Assembly (NCBI RefSeq): GCF_024343735.1
Contig: NZ_RJUE01000057.1
Coordinates: forward strand, 62,001 to 126,000
Length of the DNA stretch: 64,000 bases
Origin: Lacihabitans sp. CCS-44
GTDB lineage: Bacteria > Bacteroidota > Bacteroidia > Cytophagales > Spirosomataceae
Direction: 5' to 3'
In this document: positions 37,310 through 43,633 of the stretch, piece by piece
Position numbering within the stretch: position 1 is the first letter of the stretch
Layout: each line of letters opens with the position of its first letter
The notes under the pieces: model-generated
The model's input: the letters and a program-made list of their open reading frames with translations, nothing else
Told to the model about the DNA's origin: nothing
Databases searched by the model: none
Position numbers and translations under genes: made by a program

Positions 37310-38044
37310 TTACAAAACTTTAGCTTCGGTTTGCAATAATTTTATCAACGAGCCAGCATCTTCTGCCGATATCATCTTACAAGCACCCTTGGGAGCAGGC
37401 AATTCGTATTTATCTATACTCGTTAAAGCATCAGAACTAGGTGCTATCACGGCCAAAGGCTTTGTTCGAGCTGACATTATACCTCTCATATTGGGTATTT
37501 TCCATTCAGCAATCGGTTCTTGACAACCCAACACCAAAGGTAAATTGGCTTCCAATTTTTCTTTTCCGCCTTCTATCTCTCTGGCCAAAGTAGCAGTATT
37601 TCCCTCCAATTTTAATTCCATAACTGGAGAAAAAGAAGGAATTCCTAACAACTCGCCTACTATGCCATGCACTACGCCAGAGTTATAGTCTGTAGTTTCA
37701 CGACCCATTAAAATCAGGTCAAAACCTTTGTCTTTGGCATAATTGGCGATTTCAGAAGCAACAAAAAATGAGTCGGTTGGTTCTGCATCAATTCTAACCG
37801 CATCGTCTGCCCCGATTGCCAACGCTTTTCTAATTTGCGGCTCCGCATCGGCAAGACCTACGTTAAGTACCGTAAGCGTACCGCCCAAGGTTTCCCTTAA
37901 CTCCACTCCTCTCGCAAGAGCGTAGTCGTCATAAGGCCCAATGATGTATTGAATACCTCCTTTGCTAAATTTTGTGTCGTTTTCTTCAAAAGAAATCTTT
38001 GAGGTAGTGTCTGGCACACTCGAAATACAAACCAGTATTTTCAT
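37310..38044 (-). CDS. etfB: Electron transfer flavoprotein beta subunit
   Basis: 244 residues. MKILVCISSVPDTTSKI at the N-terminus, the DDYALARGVELRE segment, AIGADDAVRI, DLILMGRETTDYNSGVVHGIVGELL and the C-terminal VLGCQEPIAEWKIPNMRGIMSARTKPL identify ETF-beta, which holds AMP and forms the docking surface for dehydrogenases. First gene of the etfBA operon; divergent from the TPR gene, with a 120-bp shared upstream region containing the palindrome TATGCATGCATA. Confidence 0.95.
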   Translation of the reverse strand: MKILVCISSVPDTTSKISFEENDTKFSKGGIQYIIGPYDDYALARGVELRETLGGTLTVLNVGLADAEPQIRKALAIGADDAVRIDAEPTDSFFVASEIANYAKDKGFDLILMGRETTDYNSGVVHGIVGELLGIPSFSPVMELKLEGNTATLAREIEGGKEKLEANLPLVLGCQEPIAEWKIPNMRGIMSARTKPLAVIAPSSDALTSIDKYELPAPKGACKMISAEDAGSLIKLLQTEAKVL

Positions 38045-38164
38045 AAAGATTGAATTTATATTGTTAATTTTGAAAACCTAAACAATGTACGCATTTATAC
38101 TTTCGAAACACAAATAATAGTATGCATGCATAACAATTACAAATGTAAAAGCTAGAAAAATAGT

Positions 38165-38491
38165 ATGCAAGCCGAACGAATTAAATTTTTACTAGAACAG
38201 AAAGAATCAGACCCAAACGAACCTTTTAATTACTATGCCCTGGCAATAGAATATAAAGACAACCAGCCAGATAAGGCCTTAGATTATTTTAAGAAATTGT
38301 TATCTGAATTTCCTGAATATCTACCAACTTACTACCATGCCGCTGCATCATTTTTTGAAATAGGAGATAATTTCAATGCAGAAACTACTTACAAACTAGG
38401 TATTGATTTGGCCGAAAAATTAAATAAGGAGAAGACTTTACGGGAGTTAAAAAGTGCTTATCAAATGTTTTTGGACGAAATAGATGAATAA
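38165..38491 (+). CDS. Small tetratricopeptide-repeat protein
   Basis: 108 residues with about two TPR units (EPFNYYALAIEYKDNQPDKALDYFKKLLSEFPEYLPTYYHAAAS, then FEIGDNFNAETTYKLGIDLAEKL). No signal peptide, so cytoplasmic. Probably a protein-protein adaptor. Its last 8 bases overlap the start of the asparaginase gene (ATGAATAA), so the two are translated together; a physical link to asparaginase is possible but not shown. Confidence 0.8.
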   Translation: MQAERIKFLLEQKESDPNEPFNYYALAIEYKDNQPDKALDYFKKLLSEFPEYLPTYYHAAASFFEIGDNFNAETTYKLGIDLAEKLNKEKTLRELKSAYQMFLDEIDE

Positions 38492-39551
38492 ATATCAAAT
38501 ACTGAAAATAAATTCGCTGGCCGAAAACGCCCCCAAAGTGCTTATCATTTACACTGGCGGCACGCTGGGCATGGTTTACGACAACCACACCGGCAGTTTG
38601 GTGCCTTTTAAGTTTGAGCAGATTGTTGAAAAAATTCCCGAGCTCAACCGGCTCAATCTCGAACTCTGTTTCTTGGCTCTTCCCAAACCGATAGACTCTT
38701 CCAATGTTTCGCCCAAAATATGGATTGAATTGGTAGAAATAATAGAGAAAAACTACAGCAATTTTCAAGGGTTTGTAATTCTGCATGGCACAGACACCAT
38801 GGCCTATTCGGCTTCTGCACTGAGCTTTATGATTCAAAATCTCAACAAAACGGTGGTATTTACGGGTGCCCAACTGCCGATTGGAATTCCGAGAACCGAC
38901 GCCAGAGAAAACCTCATTACCTCCATTCAGATTGCTGGTTCAGCTTTAAATGAGAAATCTATTGTACCAGAGGTTTGTATTTATTTCAATGGCAGACTTT
39001 TGAGAGGAAACCGAGCTAAGAAAAGAGAAAGCAGCCAGTTTGATGCTTTTGATTCCGAAAACTTCCCTTATTTGGCTGAAATTGGGGTAAACATAGATTA
39101 TAACTTTCTGAATATAAAAATACAAGATGAAAACCAAGCACCAAAATTCTTTAAAAACATTGATGATAATGTCGGAATACTAAAACTTTTCCCAGGCATT
39201 AATCAGGCATTTGTCGATAATTTTTTCAACCAAAAATCTTTAAAAGGAGTAGTTTTAGAAACATACGGATCTGGAAATGCACTTTCAAATGTTTGGTTTT
39301 TGGAGATTTTGGAAAAAGCATTGCGGAACAATATTATTATTTTGAATGTATCTCAATGTACGGGTGGCAGGGTGATTATGGGCAAATATCAAACCAGTCA
39401 AAAAATGAAAGAGATGGGCATAATTTCTGGATCTGACATGACTTTGGAGGCCGCTATAACTAAATTGATGTGGGCTTTGGGGAATGGGAATGGAGGTTTG
39501 GAGGTAAAAAATGCACTTGAAAAAGACATTTCTGGAGAGCGTAGTATATAA
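38484..39551 (+). CDS. ansA: Type I L-asparaginase
   Basis: 355 residues. The first catalytic motif IIYTGGTLGMVYD holds the nucleophile Thr, and the second, LHGTDTMAYSASALSFM, holds the Thr-Asp pair. VFTGAQLPIGIPRTDARENL follows as expected. It hydrolyses asparagine to aspartate and ammonia; without a signal peptide it is the cytoplasmic type. Starts inside the TPR gene with an 8-bp overlap and is followed after 38 bp by tRNA-Ser. The first residues are preceded by some extra N-terminal sequence (about 20 aa) before the catalytic strand. Confidence 0.93.
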   Translation: MNKYQILKINSLAENAPKVLIIYTGGTLGMVYDNHTGSLVPFKFEQIVEKIPELNRLNLELCFLALPKPIDSSNVSPKIWIELVEIIEKNYSNFQGFVILHGTDTMAYSASALSFMIQNLNKTVVFTGAQLPIGIPRTDARENLITSIQIAGSALNEKSIVPEVCIYFNGRLLRGNRAKKRESSQFDAFDSENFPYLAEIGVNIDYNFLNIKIQDENQAPKFFKNIDDNVGILKLFPGINQAFVDNFFNQKSLKGVVLETYGSGNALSNVWFLEILEKALRNNIIILNVSQCTGGRVIMGKYQTSQKMKEMGIISGSDMTLEAAITKLMWALGNGNGGLEVKNALEKDISGERSI

Positions 39552-39566
39552 AACCTCAATATTTAT

Positions 39567-39578
39567 ACTTTACTTTGC
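39567..39578 (+). promoter_or_regulatory. Candidate tRNA promoter -7 region
   Basis: TTTACTTTGCAA, ending 12 bp before the tRNA, is close to the Bacteroidota -7 element TAnnTTTGC often found in front of stable RNA genes (one mismatch). No clear -33 element was identified. Confidence 0.35.
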
Positions 39579-39589
39579 AATCCCAAAAC

Positions 39590-39674
39590 AGAGAGGTGTC
39601 CGAGTGGCTTAAGGAGCACGCTTGGAAAGCGTGTGTGTCGCAAGGCACCGAGAGTTCGAATCTCTTCCTCTCTG
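39590..39674 (+). tRNA. tRNA-Ser (anticodon GGA)
   Basis: 85 nt. The acceptor stem AGAGAGG pairs perfectly with CCTCTCT, followed by discriminator G; CCA is not encoded. The D arm starts CCGAGTGGCTTAAGGAG, the anticodon stem-loop GCACGCTTGGAAAGCGTGT places GGA as anticodon, a long variable arm (about GTGTCGCAAGGCACC) marks a class II tRNA, and the T arm has GAGTTCGAATCTC. It reads UCC/UCU serine codons. Its 3' end abuts a decayed region and then the metal-resistance region, so it is a plausible integration site. Confidence 0.96.
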
Positions 39675-39681
39675 CTTTTCC

Positions 39682-39716
39682 GTTCTTAACTATTTGAATA
39701 TTAAATAGTTAAGAAC
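39682..39716 (+). terminator. Long perfect hairpin just after tRNA-Ser
   Basis: A 14-bp perfect stem GTTCTTAACTATTT/AAATAGTTAAGAAC with a 7-nt loop, 7 bp after the tRNA, followed by ATTTTCATC. It probably terminates the tRNA transcript, though the T-run is short and the stem is AT-rich and unusually long. Confidence 0.65.
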
Positions 39717-40070
39717 ATTTTCATCACAACATCCCCTCAATATCCCCACAAGGCATTTATGCTCACATACTTATATAAAATTCTGATTTTGAGGCACATC
39801 TCACGTTCTCAATATTTAAACAATGACTTGAAGCCTCTAGAATAACCTGCAGTATTCGAAAATAAAATTCTTTCATTTGGTATTCGGCACCTCGAAATCT
39901 TAGCATACTTCCTTTTCTTATTCCAATTCGGCTATGTCGAATGGAACGTTTTTTTTGCTGGGTATCGATAAGTTGACCAAGAATTATTTTCAAGCCATTT
40001 TTGAGCTTGATTGGACTACCTGTTGTATATCACTAAATTCGCATGATAGTTTTAAACTTTTCGGTTCAAT

Positions 40071-40193
40071 TCAATGTACCATTTCTTTAAATGCTTCTAT
40101 TAGGTTTTCTAGGTAATCCCCATTGTTGTCTGCATAAGATGCAGCACCATATCTTCTGACTCCCTCTTCTTTTCTGCCAAAAGCTTTCAGAAC
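40071..40193 (-). pseudogene. Gene remnant, C-terminal fragment of unknown protein
   Basis: Forty codons open to a TGA at 40071-40073, with a stop directly upstream (40194-40196) and no start codon. The reading KAFGRKEEGVRRYGA then ADNNGDYLENLIEAFKEMVH looks like the helical C-terminus of a real protein rather than random sequence. I do not recognise the family. It is out of frame with the remnant at 40270. Confidence 0.4.
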
Positions 40194-40269
40194 TCAATGC
40201 AATGAAATCAAGAGCTAACTAAGAAGTTAATCATATCTATAGGCTATTTAGAGTGATTTTTGTCGCTTC

Positions 40270-40419
40270 TTACAAATAATTTCTAGCAACAAGGCCGTAG
40301 ACCAAGTCGATACTCCAAAAACCCTCTAATTGGCCTTCTACTTTGTCGACAATACTAATATTTTCTAGCTCAGGTGGTTCACTTTCATTGAAATTTGCAC
40401 AAAGGTATGTGAAGTCAAC
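40270..40419 (-). pseudogene. Gene remnant of unknown protein
   Basis: About 49 codons ending at TAA (40270-40272) read VDFTYLCANFNESEPPELEN, then VDKVEGQLEGFWSIDLVYGL and VARNYL, with protein-like composition but no in-frame start codon. It may belong to the same dead gene as the 40071-40193 remnant, now split by a frameshift and stops. No family is recognised. Confidence 0.35.
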
Positions 40420-40508
40420 CTGAGCATGTCGAAGGGCATGGCGATTGAAATAATGACATCATCAAAATACGCTAAGAATCAAAAATAAAATCACACAATT
40501 ATGCCTTT

Positions 40509-41735
40509 TCAAAAATAACTTGAAACCCCAAATTGAATAATCCCGATATTGGCTGGTGGATTTCCTAAGAAATCTCTTTGCTTTTGTCTGCGGTAATTGA
40601 GCCTAATTACTGTGGACGATATGGGTCTCCAACTAAGTGCAGGCATGATAGAGAAAGTTTCGTCATACATTTTTGTCGAGGTTTCGATAAACTTCCCAGT
40701 ATTCCAGTCTACCCGCTCCAAGCGACATGACACATAAAATGTGGAGTTGGAAAAACCAATGATTGGTTTTTTGAAGACAGGTTGCACCACGTCTACAAAA
40801 CCACCATTTTGTTTACTCCCATATTGTACCGCATAACTGCTCGGTAAATCGACATTTATCCAGGCCCACTCGGCTGTTATAGTAGTCTTTGTTTTTTTAA
40901 GAACGGTATTGAAGTCAATTGCAAAAACATTCAAGGCTCTTTTGGGTGCTAAAACAAAACCATCATCTTGAAATTTATTATAAATACCACCCATATACGA
41001 AAGTCCCAATTCTCCAATCTTTCGGTTTCTAATGGCCACTTTACCTGTGAACAATGGTTTGCCATTACTACTTTCTTCAAAGCGGTCTTTGTTTGCTTTT
41101 GCGGCAGACAGAGATGTTCGGCTGAATTCATTGTCAATAATAGTTTCATCAAAACCATTTGTCAGGTAAGCTTCGTATGCCAATACCCATTGCTTGGTGT
41201 ATTTTTTGCCATAAATGCCCATTCCAACGTTTGAGAACGTGGCAGGAAGCAGCTGAGTAGCAGAAATTGGTCGATCTATAAATTCCCATTTAGGACCATC
41301 GTGATTTTGATTAAAAGCCCCAATAGGATTTACAACTATGCCCCCTCTAAAATTGAAAAAATTGTCGAACTGAAAATCGAGAGCCGCAAACTCTATATTT
41401 ATTTCTTTTGTGCCATCCTCAAATTCTATTTCTGACATAAATTTGATTTTAGAATGCAAACTTCCACCCAAAAACAGCGTCATTCTCCGCATCTGGAAGG
41501 AAAGTCCTTCACTTATACCGTCAGTAACACCATAGTTGGTATTCAGTTCGGCGTAACCTCCAATGCCCAAAGGCGTACGACCCACCTGCAAAAATGGTCG
41601 ATTATAAACCGCATCAATATTCATTTTGCCAGAGTCTGCCTTTGGTTTACGCTTAAATAAAGTGCTGTCGATTTGGGCAAAAACACTGTGCGAAATAAGC
41701 GAAACTAATATAACTGATATGTACTGTTTTACCAT
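40509..41735 (-). CDS. Outer-membrane porin-like beta-barrel protein, module copy 1
   Basis: 408 residues from the ATG at 41735, which matches the second copy exactly; a TTG nine bases upstream is also in frame but less likely. A signal peptide (MVKQYISVILVSLISHSVFAQ) is followed by alternating-residue barrel strands, with GGYAELNTNYG and MRRMTLFLGGSLHSKIKFMSEIEFEDG as typical porin-like stretches, and the chain ends in Phe (SSYF), the outer-membrane insertion signal. It resembles phosphate/polyanion-type porins (OprP-like fold) in layout, but the substrate is unknown. Last gene of the three-gene module; the Rieske stop lies 5 bp upstream. Confidence 0.82.
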   Translation of the reverse strand: MVKQYISVILVSLISHSVFAQIDSTLFKRKPKADSGKMNIDAVYNRPFLQVGRTPLGIGGYAELNTNYGVTDGISEGLSFQMRRMTLFLGGSLHSKIKFMSEIEFEDGTKEINIEFAALDFQFDNFFNFRGGIVVNPIGAFNQNHDGPKWEFIDRPISATQLLPATFSNVGMGIYGKKYTKQWVLAYEAYLTNGFDETIIDNEFSRTSLSAAKANKDRFEESSNGKPLFTGKVAIRNRKIGELGLSYMGGIYNKFQDDGFVLAPKRALNVFAIDFNTVLKKTKTTITAEWAWINVDLPSSYAVQYGSKQNGGFVDVVQPVFKKPIIGFSNSTFYVSCRLERVDWNTGKFIETSTKMYDETFSIMPALSWRPISSTVIRLNYRRQKQRDFLGNPPANIGIIQFGVSSYF

Positions 41736-41740
41736 CTTTT

Positions 41741-42184
41741 TCAAGCTAAGTTTATGTAAATATTGTCACTATCTGTAGTTACATTGAAAGTTCGCAATGC
41801 CTTCTCTGCTGGCCCTTGAAGCACTTTTCCTTGATTATCAAATTCACTCCCATGTCCATCACAAACTAGGAAGTTCCCATGTGGACGAACCTCATTTCCT
41901 TGGTGGGTGCATTCTAAATAAATGGCCGAGTATTGGTCTTCGGCGATTCGAAAAACAGCGATTGGAAACCCCAATTTTTCATATTTGGCTACCACCACGT
42001 TTCGCAAACTTTGTACCTCTTTCTTGATTTCAATAAACTCACTTTTCTTGATAATCAATTTATTCTCTTTCAAATCTACCTGTTGGGCATAATAAGATTT
42101 GCTACATGCCTGCAAAGTCATGAGCATGGCACCTCCACCCAAACAAGTAAGACAACCAGCTTTAAAAAAATCTCTTCTTTTCAT
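41741..42184 (-). CDS. Rieske [2Fe-2S] protein, exported, module copy 1
   Basis: 147 residues from the ATG at 42184; an upstream in-frame ATG (42220) adds 12 residues ahead of the RR motif and is less likely. The N-terminus MKRRDFFKAGCL looks like a twin-arginine signal, and LQACSKS a few residues later fits a lipobox, so the protein is probably exported folded and anchored to a membrane. The cluster ligands are CTHQG and CDGHGSEFD, i.e. C-x-H and C-x2-H. A cytochrome-bc1-type partner is absent; the neighbours are a di-heme protein and a porin. It most likely shuttles electrons in the periplasm. Confidence 0.88.
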   Translation of the reverse strand: MKRRDFFKAGCLTCLGGGAMLMTLQACSKSYYAQQVDLKENKLIIKKSEFIEIKKEVQSLRNVVVAKYEKLGFPIAVFRIAEDQYSAIYLECTHQGNEVRPHGNFLVCDGHGSEFDNQGKVLQGPAEKALRTFNVTTDSDNIYINLA

Positions 42185-42271
42185 ATTTTTATATTTTACT
42201 GCCAGATCGCTAAGCCGCAAAGAAATAATCGTTTCCCAGCGTGTCTAAAGACCTTTCCTGTTTGTTTCATA

Positions 42272-43465
42272 CTAAAGGCTTTCTAAAAATTTAATCAGTA
42301 ATTGTTTTTCGTTTGTAGAAAGTGCCGAATATTTCTCACGGCTGTTAACCGCTTCTCCTCCATGCAATGAGATGGCTTCGTCTATGCTTTTTGCTCGGCC
42401 GTCGTGCAATAAATGCACCTTGCCGCCTTGCGAATCTTTGGATAGACCTAAGCCCCAAAGAGGCGTAGTTCTCCATTCGTAGGTTTTGGCGGTACCTTCC
42501 GTATAATTATCGTCCAGAGCCTTGCCCATGTCGTGCATTAGCAGGTCGGTGTAAGCCGCAAACGTTTTGTTGTTTAGTCCTGCAATGCTCGATGACCCCG
42601 TTGTCATTTGTGGAATATGACAAGAGCTACATTGGCTTTTTACAAAAAGAGCTTTACCATCTTTTATGTCCTGATTTGCTACATTTCGCTGTAAAGGGGC
42701 TTTCAGAGTTTGTAGATATAGCACCAAATCCATGATTTCATTATCGCTTACCTCAGGTTCTTGGTTTTCTCCGCTAAAAGTGTCCTTAGCAGAAAACGAA
42801 CTTACTATGCCCATATCTTGATTGTAGGCATTAACCGTTTGATTCAGGAGATTGTATGCCCCAGCTTTTCTTCCAAAACGGCCAATATACTTCCCATTTT
42901 TACTAATTGCGTTCGATTTTGGTTTTACAAAATCTGCTAATTCTATCCAGTTGGGTACACCCGAAATGCCATCGTTGTTTTTATCTTCTGGGTCAGAAAG
43001 AGCCAAAATGTCAGCATCAGAGACGGCCTCTAAAAACCCTAAGCCAGTATTTGCAGGAGCAATAAATGTAGAATGCGTAGCACCAGATGGTATGGTTTCA
43101 GGCATAAATCCCACAACAGCTCTGTGTTGTAATTGTGGGCCACCTTGATTCATAAATTGATTGCCCATTTCATTGATTTGGCCAAAACGTACCAGGCTTG
43201 TCGATGGATGCCCTTTTCCGTCGCCTGCATGACAACTGATGCATGAGTTAGAAACAAAAAGTGGCCCAAGGCCTGTGGACGAAGTAAATACTCTTGTGAA
43301 GGCCCCATCTCCTCGCAAAAACTTTGCAGTTTCGGCAGTAGAGAGAGCGTCTATGGTTCCATCCAAAACTTCATTTTCTTCTGGTGAACTGGGCAATATT
43401 TTTTCGCAAGAGGCTGATAAAAAACCAATTGCTGAAATCAGTAATGCTCGAAAAAGTATATTCAT
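42272..43465 (-). CDS. Di-heme oxidoreductase lipoprotein (DUF1111/DHOR family), module copy 1
   Basis: About 397 residues from the ATG at 43465; the promoter places the RNA start near 43487, so the upstream in-frame ATG at 43483 would have almost no leader. It begins with a lipoprotein signal (FLSASC). Two c-type heme sites are visible: CISCH in the N-terminal half and CSSCH in the C-terminal half. GLGPLFVSNSCISCH, EWRTTPLWGLGL, LLHDGRAKSIDEAI and LHGGEA are hallmarks of the DHOR family, often annotated as thiol oxidoreductase, with uncertain activity. First gene of the module. Maturation needs the cytochrome c assembly system, not in the window. Confidence 0.88.
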   Translation of the reverse strand: MNILFRALLISAIGFLSASCEKILPSSPEENEVLDGTIDALSTAETAKFLRGDGAFTRVFTSSTGLGPLFVSNSCISCHAGDGKGHPSTSLVRFGQINEMGNQFMNQGGPQLQHRAVVGFMPETIPSGATHSTFIAPANTGLGFLEAVSDADILALSDPEDKNNDGISGVPNWIELADFVKPKSNAISKNGKYIGRFGRKAGAYNLLNQTVNAYNQDMGIVSSFSAKDTFSGENQEPEVSDNEIMDLVLYLQTLKAPLQRNVANQDIKDGKALFVKSQCSSCHIPQMTTGSSSIAGLNNKTFAAYTDLLMHDMGKALDDNYTEGTAKTYEWRTTPLWGLGLSKDSQGGKVHLLHDGRAKSIDEAISLHGGEAVNSREKYSALSTNEKQLLIKFLESL

Positions 43466-43493
43466 TTTATCCTTTGTATTCATGATTAGAGTA

Positions 43494-43501
43494 CAAAGAT
43501 A
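43494..43501 (-). promoter_or_regulatory. Promoter -7 element for module copy 1
   Basis: TATCTTTG on the minus strand, an exact match to the Bacteroidota TAnnTTTG element. It would start transcription near 43487, 22 bp before the preferred start codon. The same element at the same distance is kept in copy 2. Confidence 0.65.
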
Positions 43502-43508
43502 TAAAATT

Positions 43509-43544
43509 TTAGAATATACTAAAATATTTGTTAGAATAATCTAA
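43509..43544. promoter_or_regulatory. Two 14-bp palindromic operators, 22 bp apart, module copy 1
   Basis: TTAGAATATACTAA at 43509-43522 and TTAGAATAATCTAA at 43531-43544. Each has outer half-sites TTAG/CTAA, and the spacing of 22 bp (two helical turns) puts both on one face of the DNA. Relative to the inferred RNA start they centre near -29 and -51, covering the -33 region. That suits a dimeric repressor binding as a pair, or an activator at the distal site. The protein is unknown. Confidence 0.6.
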
Positions 43545-43633
43545 CTTTTTTATTTTAAATATCTTTTCGCAAAGTCTTAAGGTGTAAACTCTCAATACCT
43601 TGTTGCAAATAATTTAAGAAAATCAGCTTCCAA

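Larger units (their letters stand above)
39717..40508. other. About 790 bp without an intact gene; decayed coding remnants and a repeat
   Basis: No full-length gene is supported here. A 76-codon minus-strand frame (39763-39993) has no recognisable family and no credible start. Two further minus-strand stretches with coding-like composition are listed separately. At 40414-40435 the sequence GTCAACCTGAGCATGTCGAAGG matches a type of short repeat common between Bacteroidota genes. A perfect -7 match (TACCTTTG, minus strand, 40400-40407) drives nothing intact. The whole reads as eroded DNA between tRNA-Ser and the first copy of the duplicated module. Confidence 0.6.
40509..43566. repeat. Duplicated redox module, copy 1 (direct repeat with 55368-58424)
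   Basis: A block of about 3.05 kb repeated in the same orientation 14,858-14,859 bp further on. It covers, in transcription order (minus strand), the promoter and operators, the di-heme oxidoreductase gene, the Rieske gene and the porin gene. The copies differ at scattered bases and by a 1-bp length change just before the porin gene. From about 42043 to 42369 they are identical, including the 87-bp spacer between two genes, while about 10 differences cluster near 41000. Similarity stops at the porin stop codon on one side and just beyond the operators on the other. Confidence 0.95.

Noticed and set aside
39682-39716. 14-bp hairpin after tRNA-Ser as an attachment or mobile-element end
   Set aside because: Its position immediately behind the tRNA fits termination; no copy of the arms was seen elsewhere in the window.
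39763-39993. 76-codon minus-strand frame after tRNA-Ser as a gene
   Set aside because: No recognisable family, no credible start context, and it lies in clearly decayed DNA.
41933-42286. Plus-strand 117-codon frame opposite the Rieske gene, also present at 56791-57144
   Set aside because: It is antisense to a well-supported gene and its conservation simply follows from the duplication; the translation has no protein-like features.
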